A stretch of 64,000 nucleotides of DNA from RI-153 sp963721725 (lineage in GTDB: Bacteria; Chloroflexota; Anaerolineae; Caldilineales; Caldilineaceae): assembly GCA_963721725.1 (NCBI GenBank), contig CAVRLX010000020.1:103944-167943 (forward strand), in the 5' to 3' direction. The stretch's first letter is position 1; each line of letters opens with the position of its first letter. The position numbers and the translations under genes are program-made. The notes under the pieces are model-generated. The model saw only the letters and a program-made list of their open reading frames with translations, was not told the DNA's origin and did no database searches. This document shows, in pieces, positions 8,303-16,270 of this stretch.

Positions 8303-9001
8303 TTAGATTTCGTATGAATCTCCAGGATTTAAGACAATGCCTTCAATGTCCGTCTCTTCGCGCAACTGCTTCACAAATTCCGTCGCATCCTGGGCAATCG
8401 GCGGCCAAGTGTTGTAGTGAATCGGGATCACACGCTTGGCTTTGACAAACTGGGCTGCGGTCATGGCATCGTCTGGCCCCATGGTGAAATTATCTCCAAT
8501 CGGCAACGTCGCCAGATCTACTCCGCCCCATTCACCGATCAAGCGCATGTCATAGGTCAGCGCCGTGTCACCGGCAAAATAGATATCGGTGCCATCGTTA
8601 AAGTAGACGAGGAAGCCACCTGGATTGCCGCCATAGCTGCCATCCGGTAGACCACTGCCGTGGTGGGCAATTGTCATTTTGACGCGCCCAAACGGAAAAT
8701 CATAGCCGCCACCGATGTGCATTTGATGCACATTTTCGATGCCTTTCTCCATTAACCAATTGCCGATCTCGAAGTTGCAGATTACCTTGCAGCCTGTTCG
8801 TTGGGCAATGGCAATCGCATCAGCCACATGATCAAGATGGCCGTGGGTGAGCAGCATAAAATCTGCTTCCACAGTTTCTGCCGTGGCAGAGTCGGGGGCC
8901 AACGGATTGTTGGGTGCAAAGAAGGGATCGAGCACCAGTTTCGTGCCGTCTATGTCAATGGTAAACGTGGAATGGCCGAAATAGGTCAATCGCACAGACA
9001 T
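8303..9001 (-). CDS. UPF0173-type metallo-beta-lactamase-fold hydrolase
   Basis: This 232-residue protein begins LTYFGHSTFTID and has the metal-binding motif THGHLDH (about residue 53), then HHGSG, FAGDTALTYDM and PIHYNTWPP. These are the ordered His/Asp ligands of the UlaG/UPF0173 branch, which usually holds one or two metal ions. The length and start agree with the family (about 225-235 residues). I chose ATG 9001; the longer frame lacks a ribosome site. The natural substrate is unknown. It is separated from the nuo operon by a terminator and so is its own unit. Confidence 0.85.
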   Translation of the reverse strand: MSVRLTYFGHSTFTIDIDGTKLVLDPFFAPNNPLAPDSATAETVEADFMLLTHGHLDHVADAIAIAQRTGCKVICNFEIGNWLMEKGIENVHQMHIGGGYDFPFGRVKMTIAHHGSGLPDGSYGGNPGGFLVYFNDGTDIYFAGDTALTYDMRLIGEWGGVDLATLPIGDNFTMGPDDAMTAAQFVKAKRVIPIHYNTWPPIAQDATEFVKQLREETDIEGIVLNPGDSYEI

Positions 9002-9045
9002 GGTTGTGTCTCCTTCCGATGGAGGTAATGGCGTCATTTCCAATC

Positions 9046-9080
9046 AAAAAGCCAGACTTACCCGGCGGCAAGTCTGGCTC
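9046..9080 (-). terminator. Terminator of the nuo operon
   Basis: On the minus strand GCCAGACTT and AAGTCTGGC form a 9-bp stem with a 10-nt loop, followed by a run of five T. It lies 78 bp after the nuoI stop. Confidence 0.85.
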
Positions 9081-9157
9081 ATGATAACGACTGTATAGAC
9101 CGTGTGTCAAGCGCTGGCACAAACCCGCTTACTGGGACAAACAAACGTACGGCTCGA

Positions 9158-10015
9158 TTATTCGCCGCTTTCCTGTTTGCGCTGAGCTGTGCGCTCTTGG
9201 GCTTTGCGCTTCAATTCTTCCATGCGCGAGAGTTTTGCATCTGCTTCGCCACCATTAGCCTCGGTCACAGGGGCAGCGTCGTCTCCCGCCGCCTTTGCTT
9301 TGGCCGCGGCGGTGCGTTCCTGGGCCTTCTTTTTCAGCGCTTCGGCGTCTCCCGTCGCTGGTTTCGCAGCGGGGGCCGCTTCGGCTTTCTTGGCCGCAGC
9401 CGCGGCTTTGGCGGCTTCCTGGGCTGCCTTCTCTGCCTCTTCCTTACGCCGTTTTTCTTCTTCCTGGGCATATTGGCGCGGCCAGAGCGCCGCGTAATAT
9501 TCCACCGGCACGGTCAGCTCTTCCATATCATAGACAAGCTGCGGATAGCGGTCATAGACAGCCAGCTCAAAATCATGGTTCATCTTGATGGCATCAAATG
9601 GGCAAAACTCCACACAAAAGCTACAACTCATACAAACCGCGGCGTCTATGTAAAATTCTGACGGGCGCGTAATCGGCTTGCCGTTGGCGTCGCTGTCGCG
9701 CACAATCCAGATGCACTGGGGCGGGCAGACTTTGGCACAGATCCCACAGGCTGTGCACCGATCTTCGCCGCGCTGTGTATCCCAGATTAACATGGGAATG
9801 TAGCGGAAGTTTTCGGGCAGCAAGCGCCGCTCTTCGGGATATTGGATCGTCAACAGACCTTCTTGATCCACAGGCTGGTTGATGATGCGGCGGCTGTTGC
9901 CCAGATTGAGACTGCCCTCATAGCGGCTGGGGATCTCTTGCTGGTCATCTTTATAGCTATCCACAAAGTGCTTGAGCGTTACACCCAGACCCTTGAGTAA
10001 TCCTGATCCAAACAT
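9158..10015 (-). CDS. nuoI: NADH-quinone oxidoreductase subunit I, with long charged C-terminal tail
   Basis: This 285-residue protein has two [4Fe-4S] ferredoxin motifs, CTACGICAKVCP and CMSCSFCVEFCP. In complex I these carry electrons (clusters N6a/N6b) toward NuoB. The NuoI core ends near residue 180. Beyond it is an unusual tail of about 100 residues rich in Ala, Lys and Glu, with a repeated block (LKKKAQERTA, then LKRKAQERTA). The tail is predicted to be helical and disordered and is not part of typical NuoI. ATG 10015 starts MFGSGLLKGLG, the normal N-terminus. It is the last gene of nuoB-nuoCD-nuoI. Confidence 0.93.
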   Translation of the reverse strand: MFGSGLLKGLGVTLKHFVDSYKDDQQEIPSRYEGSLNLGNSRRIINQPVDQEGLLTIQYPEERRLLPENFRYIPMLIWDTQRGEDRCTACGICAKVCPPQCIWIVRDSDANGKPITRPSEFYIDAAVCMSCSFCVEFCPFDAIKMNHDFELAVYDRYPQLVYDMEELTVPVEYYAALWPRQYAQEEEKRRKEEAEKAAQEAAKAAAAAKKAEAAPAAKPATGDAEALKKKAQERTAAAKAKAAGDDAAPVTEANGGEADAKLSRMEELKRKAQERTAQRKQESGE

Positions 10016-10027
10016 GGTTTGCTCCTC

Positions 10028-10088
10028 GTTGCAGGTGGCAGGCGGCAGGTTGCAGGTGTGGATAGTGTGCAACTTGCTACCTGCAACA
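10028..10088. repeat. Iterated-word hairpin between nuoCD and nuoI
   Basis: The word GCAGGTkG is repeated four times (GTTGCAGGTGGCAGGCGGCA and on). A distal complementary part, TTGCTACCTGCAAC, allows a stem with GTTGCAGGT. It fills the intergenic gap within the operon. Confidence 0.6.
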
Positions 10089-10091
10089 GAT

Positions 10092-11921
10092 TTATCGGTC
10101 CACTTCACCCAACACAATATCAATCGCCCCCAAAATCACAATCGCATCGGCCACTTTATAGCCCACGCTCATCGGTCCCAGCGCATTTAAGTTAATGTAG
10201 CTAGGGGCGCGCACATGATAGCGCCATGCATTGGGCTTGCCATCGCTGACCAAGTAGAAGCCCAGTTCCCCTTTGGGCGCCTCAATGCGCGAATAGATTT
10301 CACCTTCGGGCGGACGCAGATTATAGCCACCCTTGCCGCCCATAATCGAACCAAACCCCTGGCTCAACGTCGCCGAAGCATAGGCGGGCGCGCCGGTGAT
10401 CTCGCCGCCGGGCAGGTCGCGTAGAGCCTGTTGCAAGATTTTGACGCTCTCACGCGCTTCTAGCAGGCGAATATAGTAGCGGTCAAAGATGTCGCTGTTG
10501 GGCAGCGTCGGAATGTCAAAATCAAAGCGATCATAGATGCCATACGGTTCGGCCTTGCGAATGTCATAGGCCAGCCCCGCCGCCCGGATCATCGGCCCGG
10601 AGACACTCAAGGAGATGAGATCCTCAGCAGAAAGATAGCCCACGCCGCGGCCACGGGCCTTGACAATTTCGTTGCCAGAGATCAGATCATCCAGTTCATC
10701 CAACGCACGCGGCAACCGCTCGTGGACAATATATCGGGCCTTTTCCACCCAGCCTGGCGGTAGATCGCGCACCACACCGCCAAAGCGCATATAGTTGCAC
10801 ATCAGGCGCGCCCCAGAGACTTCCTCAAACAGGTCGAGGATCATCTCGCGCTCTTCAATGGCATAGAGCGCTGGCGTTTGCAGCGCGCCCAAGTCGTTCA
10901 AAATAAAGCCAATCGACCACGTATGGTTCACCACACGGGTCAGCTCAGCCATGATCACCCGGATATATTCTGCGCGCTCTGGCACTTCAATTCCTGCCAG
11001 CTTTTCCACAGCCAGGGCATAGGCCCAATTGTTGCTCATGGAATTGATGTAATCCAGCCGGTCGGTAAAGGGCATGTTCATCAACCACGTGTTGCGCTCG
11101 CCGATCTTTTCGTGGTTGCGGTGCAGATAGCCCATCTCCGGCTCCAACGCCAGAATGGTCTCGCCCTCAATCCGCGTGATCATGCGAAAAACGCCGTGGG
11201 TGCTGGGATGATGCGGCCCCAGATTGACCACAATGCTTTCAGTGTCCAAATGGGCAGTTTCCGCACTATGTTGCGGGGCCTGGCTCACCGGCACATAGGC
11301 AACCGGCTCTTTCCATGTATCAGGGTTCCAGCCGATGGGATAGTTGGTGTTCTTGCCCCAGGGCAGTGCGTCCTCGTGCAGTTTATACTTGCCGTTGGGA
11401 TGGCGGCTGCGGAAGGGCTTAGCCTCTTCGTCGAAATAGGCTTCTTTCCAATCTTTGCGCATGGGGTGGCCGTTGAAGCCATCCCACAACAAAATACGGC
11501 GCAGGTTGGGATGACCCTGGAAGTGAATGCCATACAGGTCGTAGACCTCGCGCTCTTGCAAATTCGCGCCAGGATAGATCGCCGTGGCTGTGGGGACCGT
11601 ATCATTGGCAGGAACGCGCACATGCAAGTTGAGGTGACCGCCGCCTTTTTTGGTGCTGTAAAGGTGGTAGACAATCTCGAATCGTTCGGCAATGCCCTTG
11701 CGCATCTTGCCGTTGTAGCCCAGATAGTCGGTACAAGTAACACCGGAAAGGAAATCGTAGCCTTCCCGATCGCGCAAATGGGTCAACAGCGCAATCAGTT
11801 TATCGGGTGCAATAATGTACGCTTTGTCGGTGTCGTCTGCCCATGTCCCCAGCACCGCACCCGGTACGGCGTCGTTGTAGGGCTGCCCTGTCATGGTGGC
11901 GTCTGCTACTGCTTCAGTCAT
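10092..11921 (-). CDS. nuoCD: Fused NADH-quinone oxidoreductase subunit C/D
   Basis: This 609-residue protein is a fusion of the 30-kDa subunit (about residues 25-190, with EREVYDLYGIHFQGHPNLRR) and the 49-kDa subunit (from about residue 222, with NLGPHHPSTHGVFR, EPEMGYLHRNHEKIGE, YVGYL-type and RAPSYINL). The D part lines the quinone pocket; the His of HPSTHG and the conserved Tyr region are present. The fusion is known from several phyla. The two halves are joined by a Gln/Ala/His-rich linker. The gene sits 83 bp after nuoB. Confidence 0.95.
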   Translation of the reverse strand: MTEAVADATMTGQPYNDAVPGAVLGTWADDTDKAYIIAPDKLIALLTHLRDREGYDFLSGVTCTDYLGYNGKMRKGIAERFEIVYHLYSTKKGGGHLNLHVRVPANDTVPTATAIYPGANLQEREVYDLYGIHFQGHPNLRRILLWDGFNGHPMRKDWKEAYFDEEAKPFRSRHPNGKYKLHEDALPWGKNTNYPIGWNPDTWKEPVAYVPVSQAPQHSAETAHLDTESIVVNLGPHHPSTHGVFRMITRIEGETILALEPEMGYLHRNHEKIGERNTWLMNMPFTDRLDYINSMSNNWAYALAVEKLAGIEVPERAEYIRVIMAELTRVVNHTWSIGFILNDLGALQTPALYAIEEREMILDLFEEVSGARLMCNYMRFGGVVRDLPPGWVEKARYIVHERLPRALDELDDLISGNEIVKARGRGVGYLSAEDLISLSVSGPMIRAAGLAYDIRKAEPYGIYDRFDFDIPTLPNSDIFDRYYIRLLEARESVKILQQALRDLPGGEITGAPAYASATLSQGFGSIMGGKGGYNLRPPEGEIYSRIEAPKGELGFYLVSDGKPNAWRYHVRAPSYINLNALGPMSVGYKVADAIVILGAIDIVLGEVDR

Positions 11922-12004
11922 GCTCGGCCTCGCTCAATGGTAGATACAGTTCTTCCCGGAAAGGTATCCTTTGCCGGGAAGTATAATTGACCTGTTGGTT
12001 TGTG

Positions 12005-12799
12005 CTATGCGCTCTGTTTGGACTGATGGCGGCGCTTGGCTTCTTCAATCCGCGATTTCGCTTTGTTGGAGATCTCGCGCGGGCCTTCGGCAACGGCCCC
12101 GCCCCCTTCGCCGCCCTGTTTAGCAGCAGCGCTAACGCTTTCGGTCACCTTCATGGTGTGCTCTTTGATCAACTCCACTTGGCGTGGGTCGAAAATATCG
12201 GGACCCAAGCGGGGAACCGGCACAAAGCCGGATTGATCTTTTTGATACCAGGAGACGGAGGTGATGCTTTGGCGCTCGACCTTCTCGTGAACTTTCATGA
12301 TGCCATAGATCAGCGCTTCGGGTGTGGGCGGGCAGCCTGGCACATAGACATCCACGGGGATGTACTTGTCGATGCCGCTGACCACATTGTACCCCTCTTT
12401 GAAAGGGCCGCCGCCTGTGGCACAAGCACCCATGCTCAGCACATAGCGGGGTTCGGCCATCTGGTTATAGATGCGCACAATCGCCGGGACCATCTTCTTG
12501 GTCACCGTGCCAGAGACAATCATCAGATCGCTCTGGCGCGGGCTGGGGCGCATTACCTCCATGCCAAAACGGGCCAGATCAAAACGGCTGGACGCCGTGG
12601 CAATCATTTCGATGGCACAGCAGGCTAGGCCAAACAGCAAGGGCCACATGCTTGATTTTCGGCTCCAGTTGTAGACCTGATCCAGCGTGGTAACCAAGAC
12701 ATTAGTCTGTAGCTCGTCCGGCACCACAATGCTGCTGTGCAGATAGGGTTGAAGCTGCTCATCTTTGAGTTGTCGGAAATCTGCAGGAAGGCTCGCCAT
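12005..12799 (-). CDS. nuoB: NADH-quinone oxidoreductase subunit B, with extended C-terminus
   Basis: This 264-residue protein has the N2-cluster ligands in the family pattern: the adjacent Cys pair in FGLACCAIEM, the Cys in GACATGGGP and the Cys in VPGCPPTPEAL. Typical NuoB is 160-200 residues. Here the last 60 residues (from about KVTESVSAAAKQGG) form a Gly/Ala/Lys/Glu-rich tail like that of NuoI in this operon. It is first in the operon, with a plausible promoter at 12927-12956. Only B, C/D and I are found here; the other complex I subunits must be encoded elsewhere. Confidence 0.94.
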   Translation of the reverse strand: MASLPADFRQLKDEQLQPYLHSSIVVPDELQTNVLVTTLDQVYNWSRKSSMWPLLFGLACCAIEMIATASSRFDLARFGMEVMRPSPRQSDLMIVSGTVTKKMVPAIVRIYNQMAEPRYVLSMGACATGGGPFKEGYNVVSGIDKYIPVDVYVPGCPPTPEALIYGIMKVHEKVERQSITSVSWYQKDQSGFVPVPRLGPDIFDPRQVELIKEHTMKVTESVSAAAKQGGEGGGAVAEGPREISNKAKSRIEEAKRRHQSKQSA

Positions 12800-13221
12800 A
12801 CGGTTTTATCCTCATGAGTTCGCTGTTATAACAGCCGATACAATCCCCGCAGGTAAAGAGAAAGCGATGCGGGATACGACCAGATCACTTGTGACGTTCA
12901 GCACAATTAGTGCCATTACTATACTGTATCTACGTGGGGAAAGCAACTTTTGTCAAACCGATAGCCTTTGAAAATATCCCCTCAATTCACGTTCTCCCCT
13001 TGGTCTTCAGTGTAGCTTTGCCGCTGCCCTATGGCGGTCTCATAGGAGCGACGATTGAGCGCAATCCTCTATTGAACGTCCTCTTTGCGGCGAATGTAGA
13101 AGCTGATCCAGCCGCTTTCGGGCAGATATGATGCACCTACCAGGCTGATACCCATTCATCACGGATCTTTTTGGGAAAGGGTATTCAGGGAAAGCATAGG
13201 TGAATCGTGAGTGACTCTGCC
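12800..13221. other. Intergenic region upstream of nuoB
   Basis: 422 bp without a credible gene. It holds the candidate nuoB promoter. The remainder shows no repeat match, clear terminator or RNA signature that I can support. Confidence 0.4.
12927..12956 (-). promoter_or_regulatory. Candidate sigma-70 promoter of the nuo operon
   Basis: On the minus strand TTGACA (12956-12951) is followed after 18 bp by TAGATA (12932-12927), a weak -10. The leader to the nuoB start would be about 120 nt. Confidence 0.4.
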
Positions 13222-13461
13222 CTAGCGCAGTGCAGTGATAATGAGGGCCAGCACAATGAGGAGTACGGGGAACGAAAACAAGATCAGGGGAACCCACCAA
13301 AGCTGCCAGCGCTCTTCCAGCCGTTCAGCCAGCCGACCAATAATATCGAAACGATAGGCCAGATCGGTCCACCAGCGCGGGCGGCGATCACGCGTGGGTT
13401 CGCGTTTTTTGCGAGGAGAAGGGGATTTTGCCTCAGGCTGCGGTCGATTTCTTTTGCTCAC
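13222..13461 (-). CDS. Small basic single-helix membrane protein
   Basis: This 79-residue protein has a very basic, Pro-rich N-terminal half (SKRNRPQPEAKSPSPRKKRE) and a C-terminal membrane helix (about residues 54-77). Its ATG overlaps the stop of the LysM protein gene by 4 bp, so it is translationally coupled to it and probably works with it at the membrane. I recognise no family. Confidence rests on the overlap and the composition. Confidence 0.6.
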   Translation of the reverse strand: MSKRNRPQPEAKSPSPRKKREPTRDRRPRWWTDLAYRFDIIGRLAERLEERWQLWWVPLILFSFPVLLIVLALIITALR

Positions 13462-14696
13462 GGCGGGGGGACCACCAGTTGTTGCCCTGGCGAAAGCAGA
13501 GTCGCGTTGGTGAGCAAGTCACGATTGGCATCCAACAGGCTTTGCCAGCGTGTCCCGTCGCCATACAGTTCCAGCGCAATCGTCCACAGTGTGTCATTTT
13601 CGCGCACAGTATAGGTTTCGGGCAGACGCACGAGCAGATCGATGCCGTCTACATTGTCTACGCCCGGAACAGCCGTGGCAATCGCCAACAAGGTCGTGCG
13701 CTGCTCGGTCGAGGTCACCACCCCTTCCAGGATCAGCTTGCCCCCTTGGCGGCTGACACGCACATTAGTATTACTCAGGTCGGGCCGGCCCACGCTGAGC
13801 AAATGGGTCGCCCAATCGAAGATCTGGCGGTCATTGGCAATAAGGGCGATTAAGGTGCTGGGTGGGCCACCGACGGCCACCGCTTCAGGGGTTATCGCCG
13901 CTGTGGGAAGCGTCACCATGTTAGGCAGTGGCGTATCCGTGGGCAGCGGTGTGGGCACTGTGGTTGGGGTGAGCAGTGGCGTGGGGACGGCAATGGGCGT
14001 CTGCCCGGCGACTTGCGGTGCGTTGCCCTCCGCTGGATTGGCAATCGCCTCCCCGCTTCCGGCCCACTGATTGGCCTGTGCGATCCAGGTTTCTGCCCAT
14101 CCCAACAGCCGCGGCGACTGCCAGCCCGCCACGAAGATCAGGGTAAGCAGAAATAAAAACATTGTGCGTTGCACATAGCCGCGATTGCGCGGCGGCGTGG
14201 GCGGCGCTGTCGCCCCGAATTCCGCCATTAAAAATTGATCGGCAGGGTTGTCCGCAGTGGGATGTCGTTTGATGGTGTGCGGGCGACCAGGGTTGGTGGC
14301 GGCTTGGCGCAACAATCGCTGTTGCTCTTGATGAGAGCGCAAGAGCCATTCAGCTTCGCCGCGCAACGAATCTTCCACGGGAATCGATGCCACATGGCGA
14401 CGCATTTGCTCATACTCGTTGCGACGTCGGTGTAAAATGGCGGCAAGCAAATGCAACTCGGTGGCGTTAAAATAGGTTAACCCTTGATCAATCACCGCCA
14501 ACGCATCGCGATCTTTTTTCGCCAGCGCCAGTTCCGCCGCCTGTCGATAGTAGCCGCGCACATCGTCGTCGGGCAAAATGAACGGACCGGCCTCGCGCTG
14601 CATCTGGCCGCGCAGATCCGAGCTGCATTCTGGGCAACGATAGTTGGGTAGAGAGATGTTGACGGATGTACTACACTGGTGGCAAACAATACGCAT
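13458..14696 (-). CDS. Zinc-ribbon / BON / LysM membrane protein
   Basis: This 412-residue protein has, in order: an N-terminal zinc ribbon (CHQC and CPEC, about residues 4-25); a helical, possibly TPR-like region (about 50-140); one membrane helix (about 175-195, FLFLLTLIFVAGW); a Pro/Thr-rich spacer with PTPLLTPTTVPTPLP; a BON-like domain (about 285-365); and a C-terminal LysM domain (YTVRENDTLWTIALELYGDG to LSPGQQLVVPP). LysM binds peptidoglycan-type glycans, so the C-terminal half should lie outside the cell and the zinc ribbon inside. It may link envelope and cytoplasm. ATG 14696 was preferred to the GTG three codons earlier. The next gene overlaps its stop. Confidence 0.75.
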   Translation of the reverse strand: MRIVCHQCSTSVNISLPNYRCPECSSDLRGQMQREAGPFILPDDDVRGYYRQAAELALAKKDRDALAVIDQGLTYFNATELHLLAAILHRRRNEYEQMRRHVASIPVEDSLRGEAEWLLRSHQEQQRLLRQAATNPGRPHTIKRHPTADNPADQFLMAEFGATAPPTPPRNRGYVQRTMFLFLLTLIFVAGWQSPRLLGWAETWIAQANQWAGSGEAIANPAEGNAPQVAGQTPIAVPTPLLTPTTVPTPLPTDTPLPNMVTLPTAAITPEAVAVGGPPSTLIALIANDRQIFDWATHLLSVGRPDLSNTNVRVSRQGGKLILEGVVTSTEQRTTLLAIATAVPGVDNVDGIDLLVRLPETYTVRENDTLWTIALELYGDGTRWQSLLDANRDLLTNATLLSPGQQLVVPPP

Positions 14697-14794
14697 GGCG
14701 CTCACTGTCGGCAGAGGAATGGATACGTTGCAAGTCTAACACGCTGTCAAGATGCGCGCAAACGTTTTTGAGTATCTGTGCAAGTACGAAGAAT

Positions 14795-14886
14795 TGTACC
14801 TATTCAAGTGCGTCGCACTTGCCAGGAGGAGAACAGTTGTGAAAAGCGTGTGTGGCGAGTGCGTCGCACCCTACACCTGTATCGAT
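14795..14886 (+). repeat. Dispersed palindromic repeat, family 2, copy 2
   Basis: It matches the reverse complement of 8213-8301. It carries the 11-mer GTGCGTCGCAC twice (14808 and 14859), itself nearly palindromic. The inner arms GCACTTGCCA and TGGCGAGTGC pair with each other. It lies in the gap between two divergent genes, about 95 bp before the gene at 14980. Confidence 0.65.
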
Positions 14887-14979
14887 ACGAATAATTTAGG
14901 AATGAGGAATTGATGACATCGTTATGCATATCACATTGCACTCACTTTATCGGCTTCCTTGTTAGGAGGGCGTTATCGG

Positions 14980-15294
14980 ATGGGTCGTCGTACGCGCAAA
15001 TACGCATGGGGGCAGGTGCGGACAGCGATACACCATGGGCATCCCGCCGTGGATCTGCGCCAATATCCGGCCCACCTGTACATTAACGTCGACGTCAGCG
15101 CCCGTGGGCATGAAACGCGCCTGATCACCCCGCCCAACGTGCTGACCCGCACCCCGCGTCGTCTGGTGGCGCGTATTCCGCTGGAAATGCTGGGCAACCC
15201 CGAACGGCTACTGATTAGCAGCCGTACCTATTTGACACAAGTTCCCCTGGATTGGTCGCCCTGGCGCATTGTCGAACTGGCCGAAATGCAATAG
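14980..15294 (+). CDS. Conserved-looking hypothetical protein
   Basis: This 104-residue soluble basic protein starts MGRRTRKYAWGQVRTAIHHG and has an alternation of short beta-like segments (LYINVDVSARGHETRLI, RLLISSRTYLTQVPL). I do not recognise a family. GGAGG lies 11 bp upstream of ATG 14980 and no other start has support. Codon use looks like the neighbours. It is a single-gene unit ending in a GC-rich hairpin. Confidence 0.55.
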   Translation: MGRRTRKYAWGQVRTAIHHGHPAVDLRQYPAHLYINVDVSARGHETRLITPPNVLTRTPRRLVARIPLEMLGNPERLLISSRTYLTQVPLDWSPWRIVELAEMQ

Positions 15295-15295
15295 C

Positions 15296-15323
15296 CGTGC
15301 TGCGCGGTGATCCGCGCAGCACG
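15296..15323. terminator. GC-rich hairpin between convergent genes
   Basis: A perfect 12-bp stem, CGTGCTGCGCGG / CCGCGCAGCACG, with a 4-nt loop. It lacks a T-run, so it may act by pausing or be Rho-assisted. Confidence 0.6.
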
Positions 15324-15332
15324 CACGCTTCC

Positions 15333-16058
15333 CTATGTATTGCGCGCAACCTGTGCCTTCAACCCGGCCATCTGGGCTTTGGATTCGGCGCGGGCGGCCT
15401 TTAATTTTTCCACAGTGGGCGTGCCCTCGCGCAATGCGTCCAAGATGACCATTTCGGCGGCCACAAAAGCATCGCCGATGTCGGCCACTTCGGCGGCAAT
15501 CTCGTTCGGGATTGTGGTCACGCCGTTGCAATCGCCGTGCAGCAAATCGTTGGGATAGACCATGATGCCGCCCACATGCACAGGAATATGAATGCTCAGC
15601 GTTTGTGGGTAGCCGTGTGAGCAGATTGTGCCGTTGGTAAAGCAGGGGAAGTTGATGGCGCGCACCTGATCCATATCCCGCCCCGCCCCGCTGGTGATCA
15701 ACCCCACCGCGCCAAACGCCTTGTATGTCGTACACATCACCTCGCCAAAGGTCGCCGCCGCCACTGGATTATCCAAATCTTGAAAGACCACCACCGGTGG
15801 CCCGGCAAGTTCGCCGAAGCGTTCCACCTGATCGACCATTTCTGAATACGTATTGGCTTGATGAGGCGCGCCCGCCGAGCGGAAAGTGGCCGTTGCGGCA
15901 AAGCCTACCATGGGCGGCATTTCAGGGAAACAGGCGGTGATGCTGGCCCCCATATAGCCGAGATTTTGGGGGCGCACAGCGAAGAGTTCGATTATGTTGC
16001 AAATGGTGGGGGTGTCGAAGGTTGCCAGTTTTTGCAGGGTGGCAGCACGAATGCTCAT
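15333..16058 (-). CDS. RraA/HMG-aldolase family protein
   Basis: This 241-residue protein has the RraA-like fold pattern. DTPTICNIIELF is near the N-terminus, VVVFQDLDNPVAAATFGEVM follows, then the substrate loop LITSGAGRDMDQVRAINFPCF and NDLLHGDCNGVTTIPNEIA. The G-x-GRD and DxxG...HGDxxGV residues match the metal-dependent 4-hydroxy-4-methyl-2-oxoglutarate/oxaloacetate aldolase branch rather than the RNase E inhibitor role, since the catalytic Arg/Asp pair is kept. The exact substrate is unknown. It is isolated on its strand. Confidence 0.75.
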   Translation of the reverse strand: MSIRAATLQKLATFDTPTICNIIELFAVRPQNLGYMGASITACFPEMPPMVGFAATATFRSAGAPHQANTYSEMVDQVERFGELAGPPVVVFQDLDNPVAAATFGEVMCTTYKAFGAVGLITSGAGRDMDQVRAINFPCFTNGTICSHGYPQTLSIHIPVHVGGIMVYPNDLLHGDCNGVTTIPNEIAAEVADIGDAFVAAEMVILDALREGTPTVEKLKAARAESKAQMAGLKAQVARNT

Positions 16059-16270
16059 TAGCTCTTTCCTTTGCTTGCTGTGGGTGGAGTGAATCGGATA
16101 GATCCCGATTTTAGCGCGAAGCTGTAGGATTAACCAACCGCGTACCTTACCCGTTGTTAAAACGTAGGTATTGCGAACGAATGTTCTTGCCTCTTTTACC
16201 GAGATACCCTGTCAATTTTGTGCTATAGAGATATCTGTGGCTCAACCAGCATAGAGAAAGTGAGAAAAAG

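Noticed and set aside
10878..11990. A 370-residue plus-strand frame across nuoCD
   Set aside because: It is opposite a clear complex I gene and has no family resemblance.
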